NCBI GenBank assembly: GCA_016124455.1 | Contig: WGNQ01000004.1 | Span: 164,683-228,682, forward strand | DNA: 64,000 nt | Source of the DNA: Sideroxydans sp. | GTDB taxonomy: Bacteria > Pseudomonadota > Gammaproteobacteria > Burkholderiales > Gallionellaceae | Direction of reading: 5' to 3' | In this document: positions 26,284 through 36,689 of the stretch, piece by piece | Layout: the number at the start of each line of letters is the position of its first letter | How positions within the stretch are numbered: the first letter of the stretch is position 1 | Position numbers and translations under genes: made by a program | The notes under the pieces: generated by a model | What the model was told of the DNA's origin: nothing | Seen by the model: only the letters and a program-made list of their open reading frames with translations | Database searches by the model: none

Positions 26284-28179
26284 ATGAATCGTCGCGTCGA
26301 AATCAGGAACCACCAGCGCGAGATTTATTACTTCCGGTTGCGGCTGGCGCTGAGCCTCGGTTTCGTGCTGGTGATGCTGTTCATCCTGCTCGGGCGTTTC
26401 GTCTATTTGCAGGTCGTGCGGCACAATTACTTTACCACCATGGCGGAAAACAACCGCATTTCGGTGGTGCCCATCGTTCCCAACCGTGGCCTGATTCTCG
26501 ATCGCAATGGCGTGGTGCTGGCGCACAACTTTTCGGGCTATACGCTGGAAATTACCCCGAGCAAGGTGGATGACCTGGATGACACGATCAACCAGCTGTC
26601 GAAGCTGGTGTCGATCCAGCCCCGCGACCGCAAGCGCTTCAAGAAGCTGCTGGCGGAAAACCATGATTTTGAAAGCCTGCCGATCCGCAGCCGGCTCAGC
26701 GATGAAGAAGTGGCCCGCTTCGCCGCGCAACGTTATCGTTTCCCGGGGGTGGAAATCAAGGCGCGGCTGTTCCGTGAATACCCGTTCCGCGAAGAGACGT
26801 CGCACCTGATCGGCTATGTTGGCCGCATCAACGACAAGGACATCGACCAGCTGGAAGAGGACGATCTGCTCGCCAATTACCGCGGCTCGGACTATATCGG
26901 CAAGGCCGGCATCGAGCAGAGCTACGAGCGGGATTTGCATGGAACCACCGGTTTTGAACAGGTCGAAGTGGATGCCGGCGGGCGCGGGGTGCGCGTGTTG
27001 TCGCGCACCCCGCCGGTTTCCGGCAACAGCCTGGAGTTGACACTGGATGCCAAACTGCAGCAGGTCGCCGAACAGGCGTTCGGCAGTTACCGCGGGGCAT
27101 TGGTGGCGATCGACCCGAATAACGGCGAGGTGCTGGCTTTCGTCAGCAAGCCGGGCTACGACTCCAACCTCTTTATCGACGGCATCGATACCGACAGCTG
27201 GGACGCGCTCAATAATTCGCCCGATGTGCCACTGCTCAACCGTGTGTTGCATGGCCAGTATCCACCGGGTTCCACCATCAAACCGTTTCTGGCGCTGGCC
27301 GGACTCTATTACGGCACGCGTACCGCCACCCAGACGGTCAGCGATCCAGGCTATTTCACGCTGCCTGGCAGCAGCCACTTGTACCGCGACTGGAAGAGCG
27401 GCGGTCACGGCACTGTCGACATGTTCCGGGCGATCCAGCAGTCGTGCGACACATATTTCTACGGCCTGGCCAACGACATGGGCATCGACAACATGCACAG
27501 CTTCCTGTCGCGCTTCGGTTTTGGCAAGAAGACCGGTATCGATCTGGAAGGGGAGTTGTCGGGGTTGTTGCCGTCGCAGGAATGGAAGGAGAAGCGCTAT
27601 CATCAGGCCTGGTATCCGGGCGATACCATTTCGGCCGGCATCGGCCAAGGTTACGTGCTGGTGACCCCGATGCAACTGGCTTATGCCACGGCAACGCTGG
27701 CCAATGATGGCGTGGCATACCGCCCGCATGTGGTGAAGGCGATAGAGCGCGACGGCCATGAGACGCCCGTGCCACAGCCTCCGCCGATCGACCTGCACCT
27801 GAAGCCGGAAGATATCGCGCTGGTGAAGCGCGCCATGGTCGCGGTGACCAAGCCCGGCGGCACGGCGGTCTCTGCCAGTGCCGGGGCGCCTTACCCGATT
27901 GCGGGCAAGACCGGCACGGCGCAGGTGGTGACCATCAAGCAGGGCGAAAAATATGACGCGAGCCAGTTGTCCGAGCGCAACCGCGACCATGCCTGGTTTA
28001 TTGCCTTTGCGCCAGCCGACAAGCCGAGACTTGCAGTAGCGGTACTGGTCGAAAACGGCGGCCATGGCGGTTCCACTGCCGCGCCAATTGCGCGCAAGCT
28101 GTTCGACTATTACCTGTTGGGCAAGGTGCCGCAACCGTTGCCGATGGTGCAGGACGCAGGGGGGGCAGAACATGATTAG
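26284..28179 (+). CDS. mrdA: Penicillin-binding protein 2
   Basis: YPPGSTIKPF (SxxK), KTGTAQ motif; mre operon context. Confidence 0.97.
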   Translation: MNRRVEIRNHQREIYYFRLRLALSLGFVLVMLFILLGRFVYLQVVRHNYFTTMAENNRISVVPIVPNRGLILDRNGVVLAHNFSGYTLEITPSKVDDLDDTINQLSKLVSIQPRDRKRFKKLLAENHDFESLPIRSRLSDEEVARFAAQRYRFPGVEIKARLFREYPFREETSHLIGYVGRINDKDIDQLEEDDLLANYRGSDYIGKAGIEQSYERDLHGTTGFEQVEVDAGGRGVRVLSRTPPVSGNSLELTLDAKLQQVAEQAFGSYRGALVAIDPNNGEVLAFVSKPGYDSNLFIDGIDTDSWDALNNSPDVPLLNRVLHGQYPPGSTIKPFLALAGLYYGTRTATQTVSDPGYFTLPGSSHLYRDWKSGGHGTVDMFRAIQQSCDTYFYGLANDMGIDNMHSFLSRFGFGKKTGIDLEGELSGLLPSQEWKEKRYHQAWYPGDTISAGIGQGYVLVTPMQLAYATATLANDGVAYRPHVVKAIERDGHETPVPQPPPIDLHLKPEDIALVKRAMVAVTKPGGTAVSASAGAPYPIAGKTGTAQVVTIKQGEKYDASQLSERNRDHAWFIAFAPADKPRLAVAVLVENGGHGGSTAAPIARKLFDYYLLGKVPQPLPMVQDAGGAEHD

Positions 28180-29266
28180 GCGTTTGTGGAAACGCTTTAT
28201 CCAGTATCTCGATCCGGTGCTGATGGCGGCACTGGGCCTGTTGGTGTTGACCAGCCTGCTGGTGCTGTACAGCGCAAGCGACGGCAGCTGGGCGCGGGTA
28301 TTGTCGCAGGCGCTGAATATACTGGTGGCGTTCGGCGCGATGTGGCTGGTGGCCAATATGCCATTGCATTACCTGCTGCGCAGTGCGGTGCCGATGTATG
28401 TGCTGGGGATGATATTGCTGGTTGCAGTGGCGCTGTTCGGTGACATCAGCCACGGCGCGCGGCGCTGGCTGAATATCGGGGTGGCCACCGTCCAGCCGTC
28501 GGAACTGATGAAGATTGCGGTGCCGTTGATGATGGCATGGTATTTCGAGAAGCACGAAGCGACGCTGATGCTGAAAAACTATTTCATCGCCACCCTGCTG
28601 CTGCTGCTGCCGGTCGGCCTGATCGCCCGTCAGCCCGACCTGGGTACCGCCGTGCTGATCGGTGCCAGCGGTTTTTATGTGCTGTTTCTCGCCGGGCTGT
28701 CTTGGCGCGTGATGCTGGCCACTTTCGTCGCCGGGGTAGCCAGTGCGCCGGTGCTGTGGTCGATGCTGCACGATTACCAGCGTCACCGTATCCAGATGCT
28801 GTTCGACCCGACGCAGGATGCGCTGGGCAAGGGCTACCACACCATCCAGGGGATGATTGCGGTCGGCTCCGGCGGGCTGCTCGGCAAAGGGTACCTGAAC
28901 GGTACCCAGACCCATCTGGATTTCCTGCCGGAACGCACCACCGACTTCATTTTTGCCGTGTATTCGGAAGAGTTCGGCCTGATCGGCAACCTGATCCTGC
29001 TCGGTCTGTACCTTTTCGTGATCGGGCGCGGTTTCGTGATTACCGCCAACGCCTCCACCTATTTCACGCGCCTGATGGCGGGCAGTATTACCCTTACGTT
29101 CTTCACCTACGCCTTTGTCAACATGGGCATGGTCAGCGGCATCCTGCCGGTGGTGGGCGTGCCGCTGCCGCTGATCAGCTATGGTGGCACATCCATGCTG
29201 ACCCTGGCGCTGGGTTTTGGTATGCTGATGAGCATACATACACACAAGCAACTGGTTAAAACCTGA
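28172..29266 (+). CDS. rodA: Rod shape-determining protein RodA
   Basis: SEDS-family multi-TM; QPSELMKIAVPLMMAWYF, PLPLISYGGTSMLT. Confidence 0.97.
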   Translation: MIRRLWKRFIQYLDPVLMAALGLLVLTSLLVLYSASDGSWARVLSQALNILVAFGAMWLVANMPLHYLLRSAVPMYVLGMILLVAVALFGDISHGARRWLNIGVATVQPSELMKIAVPLMMAWYFEKHEATLMLKNYFIATLLLLLPVGLIARQPDLGTAVLIGASGFYVLFLAGLSWRVMLATFVAGVASAPVLWSMLHDYQRHRIQMLFDPTQDALGKGYHTIQGMIAVGSGGLLGKGYLNGTQTHLDFLPERTTDFIFAVYSEEFGLIGNLILLGLYLFVIGRGFVITANASTYFTRLMAGSITLTFFTYAFVNMGMVSGILPVVGVPLPLISYGGTSMLTLALGFGMLMSIHTHKQLVKT

Positions 29267-29275
29267 GGAGTGCAG

Positions 29276-30214
29276 ATGAACAGACAAACCGGCCTGATTG
29301 TTATTGCAGCATTGATACTTTCCGCGTGCAGCAGCATGCCGTCGCACCAGCCGCAGGCTCAGAAAGCCGCGCCGGTGCTGGAGTCAGGCAGTACGCCCGG
29401 TGAGGCGGGCGGTGGCTACCTCGCAGGTGACGGCCCGGGCAATGATATTCCGGCCAACCTGGATTCGATTCCTGATGCGGTACCGCGTGCCGAACCGTTG
29501 CATCCCTATGCCAATCGTCCCTATGTCGCGCTGGGCCGAACTTATACGCCGTTGACCGTGCCGGGTAATTTCAAGGAACGCGGCATCGCTTCCTGGTATG
29601 GCAAGAAATTCCATGGCCAGCGCACTTCCAGTGGCGAGGTGTATGACATGTTCGGAATGACTGCTGCGCATCCCACGCTGCCGATTCCCAGCTATGCGCG
29701 CGTCACCAACCTCGCCAATGGCAAATCGGTGGTGGTGCGCATCAACGACCGCGGCCCGTTCATGCATGACCGCATCATCGACTTGTCGTATGCGGCCGCT
29801 TACAAGCTCGGGTTGATCAACAACGGCAGCGGCGAAGTGGAAGTGGACAGCATTGTGCCGGGGCAGGATACGCCGCCGGTGGCCACCTCGACAGTGCAGG
29901 CTGAACCGTTGCCGCCAGCTGCCCCGCCCCCCGCTGCAGCACCCGCTCCTGCCCCGGTCGCCACGACCACGGTAGCGGCCAGCGGCAATGTGTATCTGCA
30001 ACTCGGGGCATTCCGCTCGGAACAGGGCGCAGAGAGTTTCCTTGCCAAGATGCGCAGCGCACTCGGCGACACCGGCAAGCAGTTGAGCCTGTTCAGGAAG
30101 AGCGGGCTGGTGCGCGTGCACCTTGGGCCATATGCCAGCAAGGATGCAGCCAGCGGCTCGGCAGCTCAATTACAGGGCAAGCTCGGATTCAAGCCGCTGG
30201 TAAGCCTGCATTAA
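29276..30214 (+). CDS. rlpA: Septal ring lytic transglycosylase RlpA with SPOR domain
   Basis: Lipobox LSACS; GIASWYGKKFHGQRTSSGEVYD; C-terminal SPOR domain. Confidence 0.95.
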   Translation: MNRQTGLIVIAALILSACSSMPSHQPQAQKAAPVLESGSTPGEAGGGYLAGDGPGNDIPANLDSIPDAVPRAEPLHPYANRPYVALGRTYTPLTVPGNFKERGIASWYGKKFHGQRTSSGEVYDMFGMTAAHPTLPIPSYARVTNLANGKSVVVRINDRGPFMHDRIIDLSYAAAYKLGLINNGSGEVEVDSIVPGQDTPPVATSTVQAEPLPPAAPPPAAAPAPAPVATTTVAASGNVYLQLGAFRSEQGAESFLAKMRSALGDTGKQLSLFRKSGLVRVHLGPYASKDAASGSAAQLQGKLGFKPLVSLH

Positions 30215-30217
30215 GCT

Positions 30218-30275
30218 GGCTGGCCGGTGGGCAGTTTTCTGCGCCGGCAGAAGGTGCTGCCGGTTCCGGCCGGCC
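30218..30275. repeat. Long nested hairpin downstream of rlpA
   Basis: GGCTGGCCGG/CCGGCCGGCC outer arms (one G-T wobble), GGCAG/CTGCC middle, TTCTGC-gccg-GCAGAA inner. Confidence 0.6.
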
Positions 30276-30518
30276 AATAAATCGGGTATTTCATGGCTGA
30301 TGCTATCCGGCATGTAGCCAGCCATGGTGATTGACCTTCTCCAGTAAATATGAATTAATGCAAACAGCACTTGGGCAAACATGCTGAAAGGCATGGGCGC
30401 AAAGTCACCGGCCTAAGGGGATCTATGGTAGCGGGACTGCGGCACGGGGTTTCCTGCCTCATGCTTCTCCCGACGGTTAACAGCAGAAGAATTACAGTAT
30501 GCCTGCGATACGGAAGGC

Positions 30519-31028
30519 ATGCGTTTTGAGGCAATAGCCATGTACCTAATCATTGCGATAGTTGCCATGGTCTTGGGGGCGTCCGCTTCGCACGGTGAAA
30601 TCTGGGACGTTCCGCTGGGGCAGCTTACGATGCACATTATCTTCGGCAAACTGCTGGCGGTGATCTATTACGCATGCGCCGTGGTGCTCGGCCTGAAGTC
30701 ACTGGAGGTGGATCGCATCTGGCCCTGGCACTGGACATCCAAGTTCCTGTACAGCACGGTAGTCAGGGTGGTGGTGGCAGGCCTGCTTGTTTACGGCATT
30801 ATCGAATTCACTGCAGCGAAGCAGCTGGACGTGGGCTGGCAACTCATTTCCCTTGTGAGCATCAGCGGGATTCTGCTGTACTTCGTGCTGTTCTCGTCCA
30901 AGTTCGAGTTCTTTGAAAAGGAAGAGAAACACATCCCTGTCGAGGAACTGGCGGAAGCCGTGGTGTTCGTGGAGCCGTGGTTTCCAACAGAAGATCATGG
31001 GGCGGGCCGGCACGACAAGAAGCCTTGA
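30519..31028 (+). CDS. Hypothetical membrane protein (start may be 30540)
   Basis: Several hydrophobic helices followed by an acidic C-terminal tail. Confidence 0.65.
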   Translation: MRFEAIAMYLIIAIVAMVLGASASHGEIWDVPLGQLTMHIIFGKLLAVIYYACAVVLGLKSLEVDRIWPWHWTSKFLYSTVVRVVVAGLLVYGIIEFTAAKQLDVGWQLISLVSISGILLYFVLFSSKFEFFEKEEKHIPVEELAEAVVFVEPWFPTEDHGAGRHDKKP

Positions 31029-31086
31029 CCCGGGTCGGCCTGTCCGGGTCTTTCAACCTTGAATCACTGCACCAGAGTCAGGTAGT

Positions 31087-31986
31087 TCACGTTTTTTTTC
31101 TGGCCCGCGGATGCGCGCCATCGTAAATCTTCGCCAGATACTGGAAATCCAGATGGGTATAGACCTGCGTGGTAGAGATGCTGGCGTGGCCCAGCATTTC
31201 CTGTACTGCGCGCAGGTCGCCGGAAGATTGCAGCACATGGGTGGCGAAGGAATGGCGCAGCAGGTGCGGGTGCACGCCGCTGGCGATGCCTTGTTTGATC
31301 CCCCATTGCCGCAGGTGCAGTTGCACGGTGCGCGGGCTGATACGTTTGCCGCTCTTGCCGACGAACAGCGCGCGTTCGTCCGTCCTGGCGATTTGCGCGC
31401 GCACGGCGAGCCAGGCCTGCAGCGCGGCGACGGCGTGGCTGCCCATGGGCACGATGCGCGTCTTGTTGCCTTTGCCGGTGACGCGTACCGCTGCATCGCT
31501 GAAATCCATGTCGCCGGAGTCGAGGCTGACCAGTTCCGCAAGACGCAGGCCGGAGGAGTACAGTAATTCGAACATGGCTTTGTCGCGCAAGTCGAGCGGC
31601 GTTGTCGCCGGCATTTCCATCAGCCTGGAGGCCTCGTCCGGCGATAGCGCCTGTGGCAGCAGCTTGGGCGTCTTGGGCGGGCGCAGGCCGGCGCAGGGGT
31701 TGTCCTTGAGCTGGTGGTCGCGCATCAGGTAATTGAAGAAGCTGCGCCATGCCGACAGCATGCGCGCCAGCGTACGGCCACCCAGACCCTGCCCATGCAG
31801 TTGCGCAATATAGCGGCGGATATGATGGCTGCGCAGGTCGGCAAGCGGGGTGGTGGCGGTGAGCAGGAAAAGTTTGCGCAGGTCGCGCGCATAATTTTCC
31901 AGGGTAAGTGCCGAATAGCGTCGCTCATTGCCCAGGTGTGCAAGAAAGCCGGACAGCAGCTCCTGGTGCGCGACAGCGCTGGGCAT
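31087..31986 (-). CDS. xerC: Tyrosine recombinase XerC
   Basis: HLLRHSFATHVLQ...LGHASISTTQVYTH catalytic motifs; next to DUF484 and dapF. Confidence 0.95.
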   Translation of the reverse strand: MPSAVAHQELLSGFLAHLGNERRYSALTLENYARDLRKLFLLTATTPLADLRSHHIRRYIAQLHGQGLGGRTLARMLSAWRSFFNYLMRDHQLKDNPCAGLRPPKTPKLLPQALSPDEASRLMEMPATTPLDLRDKAMFELLYSSGLRLAELVSLDSGDMDFSDAAVRVTGKGNKTRIVPMGSHAVAALQAWLAVRAQIARTDERALFVGKSGKRISPRTVQLHLRQWGIKQGIASGVHPHLLRHSFATHVLQSSGDLRAVQEMLGHASISTTQVYTHLDFQYLAKIYDGAHPRARKKT

Positions 31987-31990
31987 GATG

Positions 31991-32611
31991 TTACGGTTGT
32001 GACCCCAGCGCGCTGCTGATGGTTTCAGCCAGGCGCTGCAGGAACAGCGTGCCCATCTCGGGGTAGAAGCGCTGGACATCCTCGCTCGCCAGAATTAGCA
32101 GGCCGATGGATTGTTCACCGTCGCGCAGCGGCAGGTAGGCGAACGAACGCAAGTGTTCACCTGCTTCGCCGAACCAGGACTGGGTATCATATACCGCGCG
32201 GTGCACGCATACCGGCTGCGATGTCTGGTCGGCGAAAGTCAGCACTTCAGCGCTGGGTGGCGATTGTTCCCACAGGCGCAGCACGGCATGCGGGATGGCG
32301 AAGCGTTCGCACAGGTCGCGCGGTATGACTTCAGGCAGAGCCTCCCGGTCGCGGCTGGCGAACAGTGTCAGGGTGAACTGGTGTACCTTGGCCTGCAGTT
32401 CGTCGTTGTCCTTGGCATTTTCCACCAGTTCGAACAGTTTCTTTTCCAGCATGCGGTTTTTTTCGCGCAGCGTCAGCAATTGCCGCTCGGACAGCGAAAT
32501 GGTGCGGCCGCCATAGGGATGCGGAATCACTACGCCAGACAGCATCTCGGCATAATTCTCGAAGAATTGCGGGTTGTTCTGCAAATAGGCGGCGACGTCT
32601 TCATCTCTCAT
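31991..32611 (-). CDS. DUF484 family protein (start approximate)
   Basis: VAAYLQNNPQFFENYAEMLSGVVIPHPYGGRTISLSERQL; GAF-like; conserved neighbour of xerC. Confidence 0.92.
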   Translation of the reverse strand: MRDEDVAAYLQNNPQFFENYAEMLSGVVIPHPYGGRTISLSERQLLTLREKNRMLEKKLFELVENAKDNDELQAKVHQFTLTLFASRDREALPEVIPRDLCERFAIPHAVLRLWEQSPPSAEVLTFADQTSQPVCVHRAVYDTQSWFGEAGEHLRSFAYLPLRDGEQSIGLLILASEDVQRFYPEMGTLFLQRLAETISSALGSQP

Positions 32612-32627
32612 TTCGGTGCTCTCATGG

Positions 32628-33458
32628 TCATAAGTCGATTTTGCCTTCAAAAACGGTGATCGCGGGGCCGGTCATCAGCACCGGCGAGTCGCCGCCATGC
32701 CACTGGATGGTCAGTGTGCCGCCGCGCGTGGCGACATGCACGCTGTCATCCAGCAGGCCGCGCAGGATGCCGGATACCGCCGCTGCGCAGGCTCCGGTGC
32801 CGCAGGACAGCGTTTCGCCCGAACCGCGTTCGTATACGCGCAGCTTGATGTGGCTGCGGTCGATGACCTGCATGAAGCCGGCGTTGACGCGGTTGGGAAA
32901 GCGCGGGTGGTTTTCGATCAGCGGGCCGAGCGCGGCGACCGGCGCCTGTTCCACATCATCCACTACCTGTACCGCGTGCGGGTTGCCCATTGACAGGGCA
33001 CTGATCTGGATGCGGGTGCCGCCCACGTCAAGTGGCTGCACCACTTCGTCGGTGCCGTCGATGAACGGAACGCGCGCGGGCTCGAATACCGGCGCTCCCA
33101 TGTTCACGGTGACCCGGCCATCGTCCTCGAGTTTGGGCCTGATCAGGCCGCTCTTGGTTTCCACCACGATTTCGCGCTTGCTGGTCAGCTTCTGGTCATG
33201 CACGAAGCGCACAAAGCAGCGCGCGCCGTTTCCGCACTGTTCCACTTCCCCGCCGTCGGCGTTGAAGATGCGATAGCGGAAATCGGCATCGGCATGTTGC
33301 GGCGTTTCCACCAGCAGGATCTGGTCGCAGCCAACGCCGAAATGGCGGTCGGCCAGCAGGCGTAGCTGCTCGGGCGCGAGCGGCACTGGTTTGCGCGTGG
33401 CGTCTATCACCACGAAGTCATTGCCCGCGCCGTGCATTTTGGTAAATTTGAATATCAT
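32628..33458 (-). CDS. dapF: Diaminopimelate epimerase
   Basis: [42 protein letters not shown]. Confidence 0.98.
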   Translation of the reverse strand: MIFKFTKMHGAGNDFVVIDATRKPVPLAPEQLRLLADRHFGVGCDQILLVETPQHADADFRYRIFNADGGEVEQCGNGARCFVRFVHDQKLTSKREIVVETKSGLIRPKLEDDGRVTVNMGAPVFEPARVPFIDGTDEVVQPLDVGGTRIQISALSMGNPHAVQVVDDVEQAPVAALGPLIENHPRFPNRVNAGFMQVIDRSHIKLRVYERGSGETLSCGTGACAAAVSGILRGLLDDSVHVATRGGTLTIQWHGGDSPVLMTGPAITVFEGKIDL

Positions 33459-34036
33459 GCCGCTAGCTCTTTATGTCTGAAGCAATCTGTCACGTGGTCG
33501 TTCACCATGCCTGTTGCCTGCATGTGCGCATAGCAGATGGTGCTGCCGACGAATTTGAAGCCGCGCCGCTTCAGCTCCTTGCTCATGGCATCCGACTCTG
33601 CCGTGCTGGCCGGCACCTCCGCCAGGCTGCGCCAGGTGTTCTGTTTCGGCTGGCCGTCGACGAATTGCCAGATGAAACGGTCGAAGCTGCCGAACTCGGC
33701 CTGGGTCTCCAGGAAGCAGCGGGCGTTGGTTACTGCGGCCTGCACCTTGAGCCGGTTGCGCACGATGCCCGGGTTCTGCAGCAGTGATTCTATTTTATTC
33801 GTGTCGTAGCGGGCAATGCGCCGGGCATCGAAACCATCGAATGCGGCACGGTAATGTTCGCGTTTGCGCAAAATGGTGATCCAGCTCAGGCCGGCCTGGG
33901 CGCCTTCCAGCAGCAGGAACTCGAACAGTGCCTGCTCGTCATGCAGCGGTACCCCCCATTCCTGATCGTGATAGGCGCAATACAGCGGGTCATTGCCGGC
34001 CCAGGCGCAGCGCTGCCTAGGCATCGCGGTCGACAC
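33455..34036 (-). CDS. tag: DNA-3-methyladenine glycosylase I (start 34036 or 34024)
   Basis: [39 protein letters not shown]. Confidence 0.96.
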   Translation of the reverse strand: MSTAMPRQRCAWAGNDPLYCAYHDQEWGVPLHDEQALFEFLLLEGAQAGLSWITILRKREHYRAAFDGFDARRIARYDTNKIESLLQNPGIVRNRLKVQAAVTNARCFLETQAEFGSFDRFIWQFVDGQPKQNTWRSLAEVPASTAESDAMSKELKRRGFKFVGSTICYAHMQATGMVNDHVTDCFRHKELAA

Positions 34037-34454
34037 ACAACTGGCTGAAGTCGCGCCACATACAGCGGTTCATCACCACATGGATGCCGGCTTTGCGAGC
34101 GCGCTGTGCGGCGGCTTCGTGGATTACGCCATCCTGCAGCCACAGGCGCGGCACACCGAGTTTGATGCAGCTGTCGACGATGGCGGGCACGTGCTCCGGT
34201 GCACGAAATACGTCCACCATATCCACTGCGAACGGCAGGCTTTCCAGATCGGGCCAGGCGGTCTCGCCGAGCACTTCCTGCACCAGCGGGCGTACCGGTA
34301 CGATGCGATAGCCATTCGCCTGCATGGCGCGCGCGACCTGAAAGCTGGGACGCGCCGGATTGGGCGACAGCCCGACTACCGCGATGCTGTGGATGCCGTG
34401 CAGCATCCGGCAAATTTCATCCGGGTTGGGATTAATGTGGGGCATGACGCGCAC
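34017..34454 (-). CDS. CoA-binding domain protein (YccU-like)
   Basis: IAVVGLSPNPARPSFQVARAMQANGYRIVPV; LWLQDGVIHEAAAQRARKAGI. Confidence 0.88.
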   Translation of the reverse strand: MRVMPHINPNPDEICRMLHGIHSIAVVGLSPNPARPSFQVARAMQANGYRIVPVRPLVQEVLGETAWPDLESLPFAVDMVDVFRAPEHVPAIVDSCIKLGVPRLWLQDGVIHEAAAQRARKAGIHVVMNRCMWRDFSQLCVDRDA

Positions 34455-34522
34455 GATACCATTTTTTCGGCGATGCGTGCGTGCGCGGCGAGGGTGAAAA
34501 CGCTATACTTGCATCCTGCAAT

Positions 34523-34599
34523 GCGCCCGTAGCTCAGCTGGATAGAGTATTGGTTTCCGAAGCCAAGGGTCGTGGGTTCGACTCCCGCCGGGCGCGCCA
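34523..34599 (+). tRNA. tRNA-Arg, anticodon CCG, CCA encoded
   Basis: Full cloverleaf: acceptor GCGCCCG/CGGGCGC, anticodon arm TTGGT-TTCCGAA-GCCAA, T-loop GGTTCGACTCC, terminal GCCA. Confidence 0.96.
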
Positions 34600-34633
34600 G
34601 CAGCCCCACAATACATCATGCGGCGATGCCGTT

Positions 34634-35704
34634 TCAGGCAGCATGTTCATACCAGTCTTTACTGCCGTTGACTATCCTGACCACCAGCAGCATTACCGGC
34701 ACCTCGATCAGTACGCCCACCACCGTGGCCAGCGCGGCACCGGATTCGAAACCGAACAGGCTGATCGCGGCTGCTACGGCGAGCTCGAAGAAGTTGCTGG
34801 CGCCGATCAGGGCGGAGGGGCAGGCAATGGCGTGCTTTTCGCCCAGCTTGCGGTTCAGCCAGTAGGCCAGCGCGGAATTGAAGAATACCTGGATCAGGAT
34901 GGGTACCGCGAGCAGCGCGATGACCAGCGGCTGCTTGAGTATCGCTTCGCCCTGAAAGGCGAACAGCAGGACCAGCGTGGCCAGCAGTGCGCTGATCGAC
35001 CATGGCCCGATCTTGTCCATTGCCGCATCGAAAGTCGCCTGGCCTTTGGCCAGCAGGCTGCGCCGCAGCAATTGCGCGAGTACTACCGGGATCACAATGT
35101 ACAGCACTACCGAGGTGAACAGCGTCGCCCACGGTACGCTGATGCTGGAGATGCCGAGCAGCAGGCCGACGATGGGTGCGAAGGCAAACACCATGATGGT
35201 GTCGTTCAGAGCCACCTGCGACAGCGTGAACAGCGGGTCACCGTTGGACAGCCGACTCCACACGAATACCATTGCGGTGCAGGGTGCTGCCGCCAGCAGG
35301 ATCAGTCCGGCGATGTAGCTGTCGATCTGTTCCGCCGGTAGCAGCGGTGCGAACAGCTGGCGGATGAACAGCCAGCCGAGCAGAGCCATTGAGAACGGCT
35401 TGACCAGCCAGTTCACGAACAAGGTGACGCCAATGCCGCGCACATGCTGGCGCACCTCGTGCAGCGCGCCGAAATCCACCTTGATCAGCATCGGGATGAT
35501 CATCACCCAGATCAGCAGGCCGACCGGCAGGTTGACTTGCGCGATTTCCATGCGGCCGATGGCGTGGAACGGGGATGGGAGCAGTTGCCCGAGCACGATG
35601 CCGGCGACGATGCACAGGAACACCCACAGCGTAAGGAAGCGTTCAAACAGGCCCATCGCCGCGCCGCTACCGGATTTTGCCGCTACTTCGCATTGCACGC
35701 CCAC
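34634..35704 (-). CDS. acr3: Arsenite efflux transporter, ACR3 type
   Basis: Multi-TM; LLIWVMIIPMLIKVDFGAL; AAAPCTAMVFVWSRLSNGDP; next to arsC and arsR. Confidence 0.93.
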   Translation of the reverse strand: MGVQCEVAAKSGSGAAMGLFERFLTLWVFLCIVAGIVLGQLLPSPFHAIGRMEIAQVNLPVGLLIWVMIIPMLIKVDFGALHEVRQHVRGIGVTLFVNWLVKPFSMALLGWLFIRQLFAPLLPAEQIDSYIAGLILLAAAPCTAMVFVWSRLSNGDPLFTLSQVALNDTIMVFAFAPIVGLLLGISSISVPWATLFTSVVLYIVIPVVLAQLLRRSLLAKGQATFDAAMDKIGPWSISALLATLVLLFAFQGEAILKQPLVIALLAVPILIQVFFNSALAYWLNRKLGEKHAIACPSALIGASNFFELAVAAAISLFGFESGAALATVVGVLIEVPVMLLVVRIVNGSKDWYEHAA

Positions 35705-35707
35705 TGT

Positions 35708-36220
35708 CTATTCCCCCTGCTCGCGCAGCTTGCCGATGGCGACGACCTTTTCCTTGATGGCCAGGGTATCCAGCGACTTCAGCGGCAAGCTGATGAACAA
35801 TGAAATGCGACGGCTGAGCTGGTTGTAGGCTTGCACGAAGGCCTTGCGTTTCTCTTCGTCGCTGCCCTCCACCGCCGCCGGATCCTCGATGCCCCAGTGT
35901 GCCGTCATCGGCTGGCCCGGCCACACCGGACAGACTTCATGGGCGGCGTTGTCGCATACCGTGAATACGAAGTCGAATTCCGGTGCGCCGGGCTGGGAAA
36001 ATTCGTCCCAGTTCTTGCTGCGCAGATTGTCGGTGGCGATGCCGTTTTTTTGCAGCAGTTCGATGGCGAAAGGGTTGACGCGGCCCGCCGGGTGGCTGCC
36101 TGCGCTCCATGCCCTGAAGCGGCCTTTGCCCATCAGGTTCAACAGGGACTCGCCCAGGATGCTGCGTGCCGAGTTGCCGGTGCACAAGAACAGTACGTTA
36201 TAAACTTTTTCGTCTTGCAT
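35708..36220 (-). CDS. arsC: Arsenate reductase (low-MW phosphatase/thioredoxin type)
   Basis: NVLFLCTGNSARSILGESLLN; TVCDNAAHEVCPVWPG. Confidence 0.95.
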   Translation of the reverse strand: MQDEKVYNVLFLCTGNSARSILGESLLNLMGKGRFRAWSAGSHPAGRVNPFAIELLQKNGIATDNLRSKNWDEFSQPGAPEFDFVFTVCDNAAHEVCPVWPGQPMTAHWGIEDPAAVEGSDEEKRKAFVQAYNQLSRRISLFISLPLKSLDTLAIKEKVVAIGKLREQGE

Positions 36221-36243
36221 GATTTCCTCGTATGGTCGGGTGA

Positions 36244-36570
36244 TTACTTTGCTGCGGGTTTGCCGGCAGGTGTGCAGGCATCCATGTTGCCGCCGCAGCA
36301 GTCATGGGTCAGGTAGTCAATCAGGCCGAACATGTTCTTGAAGTTGGCCGAATAGAAAATGAACCGCCCCTGCTGTCGCGCGTCGAGCAGCCCGGCGTGC
36401 GTCAGCGTTTTCAAATGAAAAGACAGGGTCGTCGGCGCCACACCAACTGCCTCTCCTATACTGCCGACGGGCATGCCTTCTTTTCCTGCCTCGACCAGCA
36501 GGCGGAAGATGGCAAGGCGCGTGGGCTGGGCCAGCGCGGAGAGTGCGGTAACGACCTGGGTGCTTTTCAT
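36244..36570 (-). CDS. arsR: ArsR-family transcriptional regulator
   Basis: wHTH protein; LAQPTRLAIFRLLVEAGKEGMPVGSIGEAVGVAPTTLSFHLKTL; ars operon context. Confidence 0.92.
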   Translation of the reverse strand: MKSTQVVTALSALAQPTRLAIFRLLVEAGKEGMPVGSIGEAVGVAPTTLSFHLKTLTHAGLLDARQQGRFIFYSANFKNMFGLIDYLTHDCCGGNMDACTPAGKPAAK

Positions 36571-36689
36571 AATGCAATGATACCAGAATTATCGAATTGT
36601 TGGGCGATATTCCGCCTGCCTGCTGAGCGGCCGGATTAAGGCGGCCGGGATTGGGCAATGCGCTGTGAAGGCTGGCTGCGGGCGGGGCG

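Noticed and set aside
25765-28356. 863-aa minus-strand ORF antisense to mreD/mrdA
   Set aside because: Shadow ORF over clear MreD and PBP2 genes.
31087-31986. Tyrosine recombinase near a tRNA as evidence of an integrative element
   Set aside because: The gene is in the standard housekeeping order dapF-DUF484-xerC, 2.5 kb from the tRNA, and no att-like duplication of the tRNA 3' end was seen.
34634-36570. arsR-arsC-acr3 cassette beside tRNA-Arg as a genomic island
   Set aside because: Composition looks like the surroundings, there is no integrase and no direct repeat of the tRNA end; common resistance cassette.
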